Shown: piece after piece, positions 23,840 through 32,311 of the stretch
How positions within the stretch are numbered: the stretch's first letter is position 1
How the letters are laid out: every line of letters starts with the position of its first letter
NCBI GenBank assembly: GCA_964371945.1
Contig: CAYJPA010000018.1
Location: forward strand, 1-64,000
From: CAYJPA01 sp964371945
GTDB lineage: Bacteria; Chloroflexota; Chloroflexia; Thermomicrobiales; UBA6265
Direction of reading: 5' to 3'
Length of the DNA: 64,000 bases
Notes under the pieces: generated by a model
What the model was told of the DNA's origin: nothing
Databases searched by the model: none
What the model saw: the letters and a program-made list of their open reading frames with translations, nothing else
Translations under genes and position numbers: made by a program

Positions 23840-25648
23840 GTGTCAGAAATGATTGGGAAAGCAGAACAACTCGAGATCATGCAGAAGCGATTGCTTGCTG
23901 GCGGCATGAGCCGGCGGCAGGTCATGAAGGTAGCCGCTGCCGCCATGGCAGGCGCGACGGTTGGAGTGGCGACTCGGGCCGATGCACTCGCGGCTCCGGC
24001 CGGCGTTTCGAACCGACTCCGGTTCCGGGCACAGGAAGAGCAGGTTTTCTATCACGACGGAATCAACGATGACCCGACGAGCTTCGACTTCAATCTGAAC
24101 CTCTACTGCAACGCAGAAGAGGAGGTTTGGTCCGGCTTGCTCACATTCGACGCCGATCTCAACGCCGCTCCCGACTGGGCCGAAACGTGGGAAACCAACG
24201 CCGATGCCAGCGAGTGGATTTTCCACCTGCGCCCCGATAACACGGGTTGGTCCGACGGCAACCCCGTCACGGCGGATGACTTCGTGTGGTCGTTCCGGCG
24301 TCAACTCGATCCAGCGAATGCCGCGGCCTACGCGGGGTTCCTGTTCGACATCAAGAACGCTGAAGCATTCAACCTCAACACCCCAATCGACGACGCCAAT
24401 GATCCGCTCAACGGCCAGGTGCCGACGGGCGACGACCTCGGCCTTGAGGCCATTGATCAGTGGACACTCAAGATCACTATGCAGGGTCCACGCGCGTACT
24501 TCCCGCAAGTGGTCGCCTACCTCGCCGCCGTTCCGTCGCCACGATGGATGGTCGAGGAGTACGGCGATAAGTGGGCGCTCGGTGAGGACGACATCCCCAT
24601 CGTCACCAACGGCCCATTCAAGGTCGATGCGTGGGAAAAGGGGAAGGTCATCCGCCTTTCCGTCAACGAGGGTCACTGGCAGTCCGAAACCACCAAGCTA
24701 ACCAACGTCATCATTCCGATCTCGCCAAATGCGAACGCCGTTCTGCTCTACGAGAGCGGATCAGGCGATCAGCAACTCGACTGGACCGTTCTCGGCGCGG
24801 CCGACTTCAAGAGGTACTCCGAGGACCCGGAGCTGGCTTCTCAGATCCAGCCATACGTTTATCCCGGAATCTGGATGTTGGTGCCGAGCAACGGCGTTCC
24901 GCCCTTCGACCAGATCGAAGTCCGCAAGGCGGTATCGCATGCGATCGACCGCGACCGGCTCTCAACCGTGACCGGCGGCCTGGTAACGCCGGGATACTGC
25001 ATGGTTCCGATCGGTGTGTACGGATTCCTCGATGATCCTGCGCTGGCGGAAATCCAGAAATTCGATCCCGAGGCCGCAATTGCGGCGCTGGCGGGCACCG
25101 AATTCGAGGGCGGTCAGAACTGGCCCGAGATCACGCTCTGGATGCGCGGCTCGGAGGAGGCCTACAACTCCGAGATCATGGCCAACGATATTGTCGATCA
25201 GCTCAACACGAACTTAGGCATGAACGTTCAAATCCAGATCGTGCCTGAAAACACCTGGCGGCCTTCGCTCTTTGAAAACATCTGGCAACTGGTCTTCATT
25301 CGCTGGTGGTATGACTACCCGGATCCGAACAACGGATACGGCGACATGTTCTACAGCCGGAAGGCCTCCGGTAAACGGCAAGCCTGGTCGAATGACGAGT
25401 TTGACGATCTGGTCAACGCCGGGAAGTCCGAGCCAGATTTGGCCAAGCGGCTTGAAATCTACACACGGGCGGAGATGATCATTCAGGAAGACGTCGGCTA
25501 TATGCCGCTCGTCTACCGGCTTGACAACTACGTCTTCAAGCCGTGGATCAAAGGCATTGCGGTCAATCAGCAGGGCTATGTGGTGCCGGACGGCAACATC
25601 TATGTCCGCATGTTGACGCAGGTATACAACGAGGGACGCCCGTCCTAA
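23840..25648 (+). CDS. Peptide ABC transporter binding protein (SBP family 5)
   Basis: A 602-residue extracytoplasmic solute-binding protein. The N-terminus has a twin-arginine motif SRRQVMKVAAAAM (about 24-36) and a hydrophobic run ending ALAAPA, so it is Tat-exported; no lipobox cysteine is seen. The body has the SBP_bac_5 layout: PTSFDFNLN near the start, WIFHLRPDNTGWSDGNPVTADDFVWSFRR blocks, and a C-terminal part with YDYPDPNNGYGDMFYS. A GGAGGG ribosome-binding site precedes the GTG start. Last gene of the dpp operon; a gap of about 150 bases upstream may hold a second weak promoter. Confidence 0.93.
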   Translation: MSEMIGKAEQLEIMQKRLLAGGMSRRQVMKVAAAAMAGATVGVATRADALAAPAGVSNRLRFRAQEEQVFYHDGINDDPTSFDFNLNLYCNAEEEVWSGLLTFDADLNAAPDWAETWETNADASEWIFHLRPDNTGWSDGNPVTADDFVWSFRRQLDPANAAAYAGFLFDIKNAEAFNLNTPIDDANDPLNGQVPTGDDLGLEAIDQWTLKITMQGPRAYFPQVVAYLAAVPSPRWMVEEYGDKWALGEDDIPIVTNGPFKVDAWEKGKVIRLSVNEGHWQSETTKLTNVIIPISPNANAVLLYESGSGDQQLDWTVLGAADFKRYSEDPELASQIQPYVYPGIWMLVPSNGVPPFDQIEVRKAVSHAIDRDRLSTVTGGLVTPGYCMVPIGVYGFLDDPALAEIQKFDPEAAIAALAGTEFEGGQNWPEITLWMRGSEEAYNSEIMANDIVDQLNTNLGMNVQIQIVPENTWRPSLFENIWQLVFIRWWYDYPDPNNGYGDMFYSRKASGKRQAWSNDEFDDLVNAGKSEPDLAKRLEIYTRAEMIIQEDVGYMPLVYRLDNYVFKPWIKGIAVNQQGYVVPDGNIYVRMLTQVYNEGRPS

Positions 25649-25682
25649 CGACTCGCGGAACAACCGAGCAATTGGGAACACG

Positions 25683-25716
25683 GAGCTCGGGGTGGTCGCA
25701 AGACCGCCCCGAGCTC
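25683..25716 (+). terminator. Long GNRA-capped hairpin after the dpp operon
   Basis: A 15-bp stem (one G-U pair) from GAGCTCGGGG to CCCCGAGCTC with a GCAA tetraloop, 35 bases after the binding-protein stop. There is no U tract, so it is either a processing or 3'-stabilising hairpin or a non-canonical terminator. Confidence 0.5.
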
Positions 25717-25814
25717 ATTCGCGTTACAAAGGTAGACGCAAATCGGGACGTGCGATACTGTCGTGCACTTTGCACGTAGTTGGGCATCGGCGATCGATCT
25801 GAGGAGACGGACAC

Positions 25815-26765
25815 GTGAGCGAAACGCATCCAACGTATTTGTGGTGGAACGGGGATCGGCGGAATTGGAACGATGCAACGGTCCACGTCACCGAGCTCGG
25901 TTGGTCGACCGTCGGCGCGGTCTTCGAGGGCATTCGCGCCTATTGGAATCCAGATCAGGAAGAGCTCTATATCTTTCAGCTCCGCGAGCATCTCGAGCGC
26001 CTCGAGCGTTCGATGAAGCTGGTCAGGCTACCGTTTGCCTATTCGGTGGAATCGTTGACCGACGCGATCCTCGATCTGCTCCTGGCAAATGAATCCGCTG
26101 AAGACACGTACATTTATCCGATGGCCTACACCGACAATTCATACAACCATCGATTCGACCGGCCGGAACAGGCTGCCGCGCTTGTGATTCACACGAGGCC
26201 GATGCCGTCTCATCTTGGAAGCGGGCTCGCGTACACCGCTCGGGTCAGCTCGTGGCGTCGAATCTCAGAAGACGTGATGCCACCCCGGGTGAAGAACCTC
26301 TCCAACTATCGAAACGGCCAGCTCGCCCGTCTGGAAGCACTGAGCGACGGCTACGATACCGCGTTGCTCCTGAACCACCAGGGAAAGATCTCAGAAGCGC
26401 CTGGGGCGTGTGTCATGCACGTTCGAGGTGGCAAGCTCATCACGCCTGACCTGCAGAGCAGCGTGCTGGAGAGCATTACTCGTGAAGCGCTTATTGTGCT
26501 TGCGCGCGAGCAGCTCGGGCTCATCGTGGAAGAGCGGCGGGTCGACCGGACCGAGCTCTACGTCGCAGATGAAGTCTTCATCTGCGGTACGGCCGCCGAG
26601 GTCACCCCAATTGTGTCGATTGATCATTATGCAATTGGCAGCGGCAAAATCGGGCCAGTCACCGCGGAGCTCGACCGCGTCTACAACAGCGTCCTGCGAG
26701 GCACCGAGAGCAGCTACCAGAGCTGGAGAACCCCGGTTGGCGTCAGGTCCAAAGTGACCGCATAG
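25815..26765 (+). CDS. Class IV aminotransferase (branched-chain type)
   Basis: A 316-residue fold-type IV PLP enzyme, most like branched-chain amino-acid aminotransferase. Segments include GAVFEGIRAYW (substrate pocket), the PLP lysine in PRVKNLSNYRNGQLA (about 160), LLNHQGKISEAPGACVMHV and VADEVFICGTAAEVTPI, the two classic BCAT blocks. It would make leucine, isoleucine and valine from their keto acids, but D-amino-acid or lyase relatives share the fold. The GTG start has GAGGAG upstream. Followed by a strong terminator. Confidence 0.88.
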   Translation: MSETHPTYLWWNGDRRNWNDATVHVTELGWSTVGAVFEGIRAYWNPDQEELYIFQLREHLERLERSMKLVRLPFAYSVESLTDAILDLLLANESAEDTYIYPMAYTDNSYNHRFDRPEQAAALVIHTRPMPSHLGSGLAYTARVSSWRRISEDVMPPRVKNLSNYRNGQLARLEALSDGYDTALLLNHQGKISEAPGACVMHVRGGKLITPDLQSSVLESITREALIVLAREQLGLIVEERRVDRTELYVADEVFICGTAAEVTPIVSIDHYAIGSGKIGPVTAELDRVYNSVLRGTESSYQSWRTPVGVRSKVTA

Positions 26766-26817
26766 CGGTCGCGAATCGCGAGTACCGGCCGGAAACGATC
26801 AGAATCAAAGAAGTGAA

Positions 26818-26858
26818 CGACCGGGCGGCGATAACTGCCGCCCGGTCGTTGCGTTTTC
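26818..26858 (+). terminator. Intrinsic terminator after the aminotransferase
   Basis: A perfect 12-bp stem CGACCGGGCGGC / GCCGCCCGGTCG with a short loop, followed by GTTGCGTTTTC. It ends the aminotransferase transcript. Confidence 0.75.
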
Positions 26859-27041
26859 TATACATTGGTGCCACGACTATTATACGATTGTATCAGCCGT
26901 GACTGCCCAAGGTTCGACTACGCTGAGCGAACGCTGTTCCACTGGCATTTGGGCAAAGGGTGGGAGGAATCCCGCCGGTGGCGCAGCGTGCTCCACTTTC
27001 GGTCACCAGAGTGGGCGTCGTGCCTCTTTGGCACAGTTAAG

Positions 27042-27437
27042 TCAGTCACTCGAACCCACGACCGCATCGACTTCGATCTCGACCAGCATTTCGGGGTAGA
27101 TCAATCCTTTAACCTCGAGAAGCGTGCTGGTAGGTAGGGCGCCCCCGAAGACCTTTGAGACTTCTTCGGTTACTGCCGGCCAATCCGCGATATTGGTGAG
27201 GTAAATGCGGTAACGAACGACGTCGTTCGCCGAGGCGTCGGCCTGATCGAGCGCCCAGACGATGTTCGCCAGAATCTGCCGGGTCTGCGCTCCAGCGTCC
27301 CCGACGCCGACAAGGGCGCCATCTCTCATCGCGGTTGTGCCGGAGACGAAGACCATGTCGCCCACTCGTACGGCCCGCGAATAACCCACCTTGATCTCAA
27401 AGGGTGTTCCGGTACTGACTCGCGTTCTCTTTGTCAT
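27042..27437 (-). CDS. RidA (YjgF/YER057c) family protein
   Basis: A 131-residue protein of the RidA fold, which hydrolyses reactive enamine/imine intermediates released by PLP enzymes. Segments VGDMVFVSGTTAM, QTRQILANIVWALDQADAS, RYRIYLTNIADW and the C-terminal YPEMLVEIEVDAVV are typical. The canonical Arg near position 105 of RidA appears replaced in this copy (the stretch reads STLLEVKGLIYPEML), which suggests an Rid subfamily other than RidA itself. It is near a PLP aminotransferase but convergent with it. Confidence 0.85.
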   Translation of the reverse strand: MTKRTRVSTGTPFEIKVGYSRAVRVGDMVFVSGTTAMRDGALVGVGDAGAQTRQILANIVWALDQADASANDVVRYRIYLTNIADWPAVTEEVSKVFGGALPTSTLLEVKGLIYPEMLVEIEVDAVVGSSD

Positions 27438-27484
27438 CGCAATTCTCTCCTCAACCGATGTGATCGAACGATGGAACGTGAATA

Positions 27485-28252
27485 TCAGGCTTTGTTGTCG
27501 AGCACTCCATGCTCATCCCACTGCAAACCGTAGGGACGACTCACATAGTCGTAGAGCAGCGTATGAAAATCGGAGCGCTCTGGAGCCGCGAAACCGCGGT
27601 CTGCTTGCTTAATCTCCGAAAACTGGAACATGAACGTGACGTCGCCGTTCCGGTAGAAAAAGTAGAGGCTCCAACGCTCGTCACGTTCGAGCAGTGTGAA
27701 ATCGCTCAGCAACCGCTCCTTGTGCTTTTGGAGATGCGCGTAGGCGGCTTCCAGATCATCGACCACAAAACCAATGTGGTGCCAGGAGGAGGGAAGTCCC
27801 GTGGAAAGCGGAGCTTCCTGGCCTGCATCGAACAGGAAGAGCGATGTTGGGCCGGTTGACATCACCGTCAAATGTTCGTCGTCGCGCATTACCTGCATCT
27901 GAAGTACTTCGCGGAGGAAGTCGCGAGCGCCAGATCTGCCCTGAACCGTGATCGCCAGGTGATCGAACCCGACGTTGCGCCATGTCCCTTCAACCGCTGG
28001 GATTGGAATCGCGGTCGCGAGTATCTCAGTCGTTTCGAAGTGGTCCTGAACATCGCCGATAAAGTTGTCGGCGAAGACTTCGTCCCCATTGGGTGTGCGA
28101 AAGGTGAGCCGGTGTCCGACGGTCAGCTCTTTCGGCAACGCCGCGTGAAATGCTTCGTGGACAATCTGACCTCGCCGGAGATACGCGCTGAAGGACGTTC
28201 CCTCGACCTGAAACGTGATCTCGACCTGCTGATCGCTCTGACGTACAGCCAT
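27485..28252 (-). CDS. VOC (glyoxalase-fold) family protein
   Basis: A 255-residue protein. An N-terminal domain of about 90 residues (ITFQVEGTSFSAYLRRGQIV) is not recognised. A vicinal-oxygen-chelate domain follows from about residue 112 (FDHLAITVQGRSGARDFL) to about 225, with the second module starting WHHIGFVVDDLEAAYAHL and YFFYRNGDVTFMFQ. VOC domains bind a metal through His/Glu and act as dioxygenases, isomerases or lyases; the substrate is unknown. The ATG chosen (MAVRQSDQQ) has GGAGC upstream. It runs alongside the Rid gene 47 bases downstream. Confidence 0.75.
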   Translation of the reverse strand: MAVRQSDQQVEITFQVEGTSFSAYLRRGQIVHEAFHAALPKELTVGHRLTFRTPNGDEVFADNFIGDVQDHFETTEILATAIPIPAVEGTWRNVGFDHLAITVQGRSGARDFLREVLQMQVMRDDEHLTVMSTGPTSLFLFDAGQEAPLSTGLPSSWHHIGFVVDDLEAAYAHLQKHKERLLSDFTLLERDERWSLYFFYRNGDVTFMFQFSEIKQADRGFAAPERSDFHTLLYDYVSRPYGLQWDEHGVLDNKA

Positions 28253-28432
28253 TGACGACAACGCTCCTTGCTCAAAAATCAACCGTATTGCGTGAAATCC
28301 GACCATTAGTGCGTTGCCGGATTGGAACCCGTGCGGCAGCCTAAGCGTAGACTAGGCATCGTGCAATTGTGAGCAACCGCGCGGGTTTCAGTAAAAACTC
28401 AAACCTTTGCATTCATTCGCAGGAGTTGATCC

Positions 28433-29746
28433 GTGATAGATGGCATTCACGACTTCGCGGATGACGGTTCGAACGCACGAACCGTTTCCAAGGAAGTCGC
28501 GTCCAGGTCAAATCCAAGGGCAGCAATCGGACGGGTCGCCATGGCCCTCGTGCTGGTCGCAACGTTTGGCGCTGGCATCGGGGCCGAGCGATACGGTCTG
28601 GGCGGCGACTCCAGCGCCGGTGCTTCGTCTTCCTTCACCGAGCTGCCTGAGTTCCAAGCGCTTCAGGAGACGTGGGATCTCATCCATGACGACTACATCG
28701 ACGAATCGGCGATCGATGATCAAGCACTGATCCACGGCGCGGCCGCGGGAATGGTGGAATCGCTCGGGGACACCGGGCACAGCAGTTTTCTCACTCCCGA
28801 GGAGGCAAAGGCGTTCGAGGCGTCAACCAGGGGCGAGCTGATCGGGATCGGGGTGCAGGTCGATTTCACAGACGGCGTTCCGATCGTCGTGTCCCCGATC
28901 GATGGATCTCCGGCCGAAAAAGCCGGCGTGAAATCGCTGGATGTGATTGTGGCAGTGGATGGAGTCGAAACCAAAGGATTGACGCAGGTCGAGGTTTTCC
29001 AACTCCTACGAGGCGATGAGGGCACAAGTGTCGAGATCACATTCGAACGGCCGAGCGAAGAGAGAGCGTATACAGTCACGCTCGTGCGCGCCAAGATCAA
29101 AGTGGAGCCGGTTTCATGGACCATGCTCCCTGGCAACGTCGCATTCATCCGGCTTTCCGAGTTCAGCGTCGGAGCGACCGATGGGATCAAGAAGGCGCTC
29201 GGCGAGGCTAAGGAAGGCGGGGCCACCTCGCTGATTCTGGATCTGCGCAACAACCCCGGCGGCCTGGTGTTCGAGGCGATCGGGGTCGCCAGCCAGTTCA
29301 TGCCTGAAGGCACGCCGATCTACCAATTCCAAGAGAAGGGAGACGAGGCGAGGCCGATCCGCACGACGGGAATCGGCCTCGGCACCGATCTTCCGCTCGT
29401 CGTCTTGATCAATGGCGGCTCTGCTTCATCCTCTGAAATCGTGGCATCGGGTTTGCAGGAAAGCGGCCGGGCTCAGCTCATCGGCGAGACCACCTACGGC
29501 ACCGGTACGGTATTGACACCGAATCAACTTGACGACGGCTCGATTCTTTTGCTGGGGACTGGATTATGGTTGTCGGCCGATGGCGAGCAGTTGTGGCACG
29601 TTGGCGTTGCGCCGACGACAACGATCGCGTTGCCTGAAGGCACGAGTCCGCTCCGGCCATCCGAAGTCATCGGTTTCACGTTGGAACAATTGCAGGCGAG
29701 TGAAGATTTGCAGCTAAAGGCCGCCTACGACCTCCTGGTAGACTGA
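28433..29746 (+). CDS. S41 C-terminal-processing protease-like protein lacking Lys/Gln
   Basis: A 437-residue exported protein of the CtpA/Prc family. It has an N-terminal membrane anchor (about 34-50), a helical region, a PDZ domain (about 135-215, GIGVQVDFTDGVPIVV) and the S41 core with LILDLRNNPGG. The nucleophile aligns as S332 in GSASSSEIV. The general base Lys, normally in GKG 25 residues on, is Thr357 (GETTYGTGTV), and the Gln four residues later is Leu361. Either it is a pseudoprotease or it belongs to a subgroup with altered catalysis. GTG start with AGGAG upstream. Monocistronic by appearance. Confidence 0.88.
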   Translation: MIDGIHDFADDGSNARTVSKEVASRSNPRAAIGRVAMALVLVATFGAGIGAERYGLGGDSSAGASSSFTELPEFQALQETWDLIHDDYIDESAIDDQALIHGAAAGMVESLGDTGHSSFLTPEEAKAFEASTRGELIGIGVQVDFTDGVPIVVSPIDGSPAEKAGVKSLDVIVAVDGVETKGLTQVEVFQLLRGDEGTSVEITFERPSEERAYTVTLVRAKIKVEPVSWTMLPGNVAFIRLSEFSVGATDGIKKALGEAKEGGATSLILDLRNNPGGLVFEAIGVASQFMPEGTPIYQFQEKGDEARPIRTTGIGLGTDLPLVVLINGGSASSSEIVASGLQESGRAQLIGETTYGTGTVLTPNQLDDGSILLLGTGLWLSADGEQLWHVGVAPTTTIALPEGTSPLRPSEVIGFTLEQLQASEDLQLKAAYDLLVD

Positions 29747-29952
29747 CGTAGCGATGCCCAGTTCCTGAACCGGCGATGCAGAATGCAGCGGAGCCCGTGC
29801 GTTTGTAGGAGTCGCCAAAGTCACAAAAGTTCCAACGATCTGGCCGAAACGGCATGCTATGGTTTGCCATCTGCTGTTTCGATAAGCTGGCGAAACTTTC
29901 GCGCAATTCGCGGGTGGAGACCGTGGTAGGTCGTTAAGGAGTCCTAAGCCGA

Positions 29953-30378
29953 ATGATTTCGACCGAAAGCTGGCCTCAGCCCGCAATTCGGATGATGGTT
30001 CTTGCCCAGCGGTTCCAGAAGTTCGTGGTCGTCGGTTCTTTTGGGCTGGCGGTGAATCAAGGGCTTCTCTTCGTCTTCCGCTCTGTGCTTGACGTCCGCC
30101 TTGACGTTGCGTCGCCGGTCGCCATTTTCATCTCGATGGTTGTGACGTTTGGCCTGAATGAGCATTGGACATGGCATGATCGAGGCAGTGGGCTGATCAT
30201 CCACCGGCTGCTTTTCTATTGTCCTATCAATTCCGTGGGCCTCCTGATCAACTTTGGAGTGCTTCGATTCTTGGTCCACGAGCATGACTGGCACTATTTG
30301 ATGGCGAATCTTGCCGGCGCGGGACTCGCCGCGATCTGGAACTTTTCGCTCAACCACATGATTACCTGGCGGGAATAG
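29953..30378 (+). CDS. GtrA family membrane protein
   Basis: A 141-residue protein with four hydrophobic helices: FVVVGSFGLAVNQGLLFVF, VAIFISMVVTFGLNEHWTW, the third around NSVGLLINFGVLRFL, and a C-terminal helix ending NHMITWRE. The GtrA signature WNFSLNHMITW (N-W-rich ends) is clear. GtrA proteins are thought to flip or help transfer polyprenyl-linked sugars. AAGGAGT precedes the ATG. It precedes the glycan-related genes at 30.8-36.3 kb by about 390 bases. Confidence 0.85.
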   Translation: MISTESWPQPAIRMMVLAQRFQKFVVVGSFGLAVNQGLLFVFRSVLDVRLDVASPVAIFISMVVTFGLNEHWTWHDRGSGLIIHRLLFYCPINSVGLLINFGVLRFLVHEHDWHYLMANLAGAGLAAIWNFSLNHMITWRE

Positions 30379-30769
30379 CGTCCGCGAGCCGCTTGAGGAA
30401 AACCAGCCAAACACGAAACCGTGCTCAATGGCAATCCGTTTGAGTGGAAGGTGGTCAATCACATGGCTCGAGTACCGTGCACATGAATGCCCGAACGACC
30501 GGCCTGGAAGAGCGCCCGGCTGACTTTCGCGCCTGACGTTACCGCTCAAGCGTTCGTGCGGGAAGTATTGAACGTAAGGTATCGAGATTGGTGGCAAGCG
30601 CCTTACGCCGGTGTTATACCGTACTTCGCGGGGGATGAGATTCGGCGCTGAAGGGCGCCGAATCGCGCCAGTTTTCGGCCAAAGATGGTCATCTGAGATG
30701 AGCCCAGATAGGCACTGACATGACATCGAGCTCGCATTCTTTGCTCGTCGCACTGGAAGGACTTCACGG
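30379..30769. other. 391-base gap with one perfect inverted repeat
   Basis: No gene could be supported. A perfect 10-bp inverted repeat GATTCGGCGC / GCGCCGAATC with a 6-base loop lies at 30639-30664, about 105 bases before the flavoprotein start. It is followed by GCGCCAGTTTTC, so it may be a weak terminator for gtrA or an operator. Confidence 0.45.
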
Positions 30770-32254
30770 TTGACTCAAATCTCCTCCAATGGACATACCT
30801 CCAGCAACGCAACCCTGATCATGGGTGCCGGACCTGGTGGACTCTGCTCTGCTTATGTGTTGAGCAAGGCCGGACATCCCGTGATCGTGGTCGAGAAGGC
30901 GCCGTTCGTCGGCGGACTGGCCCGGACGATTCACAAGCCGACAGAGTATGGCGAGTTCAATTTCGATATCGGGGGGCATCGCTGGTTCACGAAGAACGAG
31001 GAGTTGAACGACCTCTTTCGCGAAGTCATCGCCGAGGAGCTGCTTTGGGTCAACCGGATCAGCCGGATCTATTTCGATGGGCGATATGTCGATTACCCGC
31101 TCAAGATTTCGAATGCCCTAAAAGCAATCGGTCCCTTTACGTCGGCGAAAGCGATGGCCGATTACGCCAGGACGCGGGTTGAGCAGAAAATCCGTCCTCG
31201 TGACGTTGTGTCTATGGAGGACGCCTACATTGATCAGTTTGGACCATCTCTCTATGAGCTCTTTTTCAAGCGGTACTCGGAAAAGGTTTGGGGACTTCCC
31301 TGCGATCAGATGAGCGGCGACTGGGTCACCCAGCGGTCGAAAGGCATGTCGATTGTGACGGCGGTGAAGGACGCCGTGATCCCGTCCAAGGGCAAGGTCG
31401 TCAGTTTGATCGATCAGTTCATGTATCCCCGCGACGGCTTCGGCCGCTTCTCCGAACGTATGGCCGATGCGGTCAGAGAGATGGGGAATGAGATTCGACT
31501 TAGTCACGGTGTCGAAAGAGTGCATCGCGAGGGAAATCGGGTCACCGGGGTGACTGTCTCGACCGAAAACGGTAGTCAGCGAATCGAAGCGGCGAATTTC
31601 ATCTCATCAATTCCGTTGACGATGCTCGCGAAGATCGTCGATCCGCCAGCGCCCGCGGATGTATTAGCCGCGGCCGACCAGCTCACGTTCCGCAACATCA
31701 TTACCGTCAACATCATGCTCAAAAAGAAGCAGGTCACCCACGATACCTGGCTCTATGTGCACGACCGCAACATCCTTTTTGGCCGGTTCCACGAGCCTAA
31801 AAACTGGAGCGCGGCGATGGTGCCGGGCGACGACTTCACTTCTCTAGTAGTTGAATACTTCTGCTCGTTCGGCGACCACATCTGGAATATGACCGAGGAG
31901 CAACTGGTCGAGCAGACAGTCAAGCATCTCGTTGAGGACCTGGGTTTCATCTCGCGGGATGAGGTCATCGGTGGTTTCGCGATTCGCGCGCCGAGGGCTT
32001 ATCCCTCGTACGTAATCGGTTACGAAAAACCGCTGCAGAAGATCAAGGATTTTGTCGAATCGCTGGACAACCTCCAGATCATTGGCCGATACGGAACCTT
32101 CCGATACAACAACACCGATCATTCAATTGAGACCGGATTGCTGGCTGCCAAGAATCTCCTGGGCGAGCACCACGATCTCGATCGTGTGAACGCCGATCAG
32201 GAGTATCACGAGATCAAGCGCATAGCGGAACCAGTGGGCGCCGGGGGACGATAA
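30770..32254 (+). CDS. FAD-dependent oxidoreductase, UDP-galactopyranose-mutase-like
   Basis: A 494-residue flavoprotein. The Rossmann motif GAGPGGLCSAYVLSKAGHPVIVVEK (about residues 19-43) and GGLARTI (about 49-55) bind FAD. DIGGHRWFTKNEELN and FKRYSEKVWGLPCDQMSGDWV are typical of the amine-oxidase/UGM-like branch found in cell-wall glycan loci. A C-terminal second FAD contact is in LQIIGRYGTFRYNNTDHSIETG. It may isomerise or oxidise a lipid- or nucleotide-linked sugar. The TTG start at 30770 has AAGGA upstream. It heads a plus-strand run with two GT-C proteins. Confidence 0.82.
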   Translation: MTQISSNGHTSSNATLIMGAGPGGLCSAYVLSKAGHPVIVVEKAPFVGGLARTIHKPTEYGEFNFDIGGHRWFTKNEELNDLFREVIAEELLWVNRISRIYFDGRYVDYPLKISNALKAIGPFTSAKAMADYARTRVEQKIRPRDVVSMEDAYIDQFGPSLYELFFKRYSEKVWGLPCDQMSGDWVTQRSKGMSIVTAVKDAVIPSKGKVVSLIDQFMYPRDGFGRFSERMADAVREMGNEIRLSHGVERVHREGNRVTGVTVSTENGSQRIEAANFISSIPLTMLAKIVDPPAPADVLAAADQLTFRNIITVNIMLKKKQVTHDTWLYVHDRNILFGRFHEPKNWSAAMVPGDDFTSLVVEYFCSFGDHIWNMTEEQLVEQTVKHLVEDLGFISRDEVIGGFAIRAPRAYPSYVIGYEKPLQKIKDFVESLDNLQIIGRYGTFRYNNTDHSIETGLLAAKNLLGEHHDLDRVNADQEYHEIKRIAEPVGAGGR

Positions 32255-32311
32255 ACGCGTATTCGGAGCGGAGCACCGGAGAGGGCAACCGGTTCGTGAC
32301 ACAACAGACGC

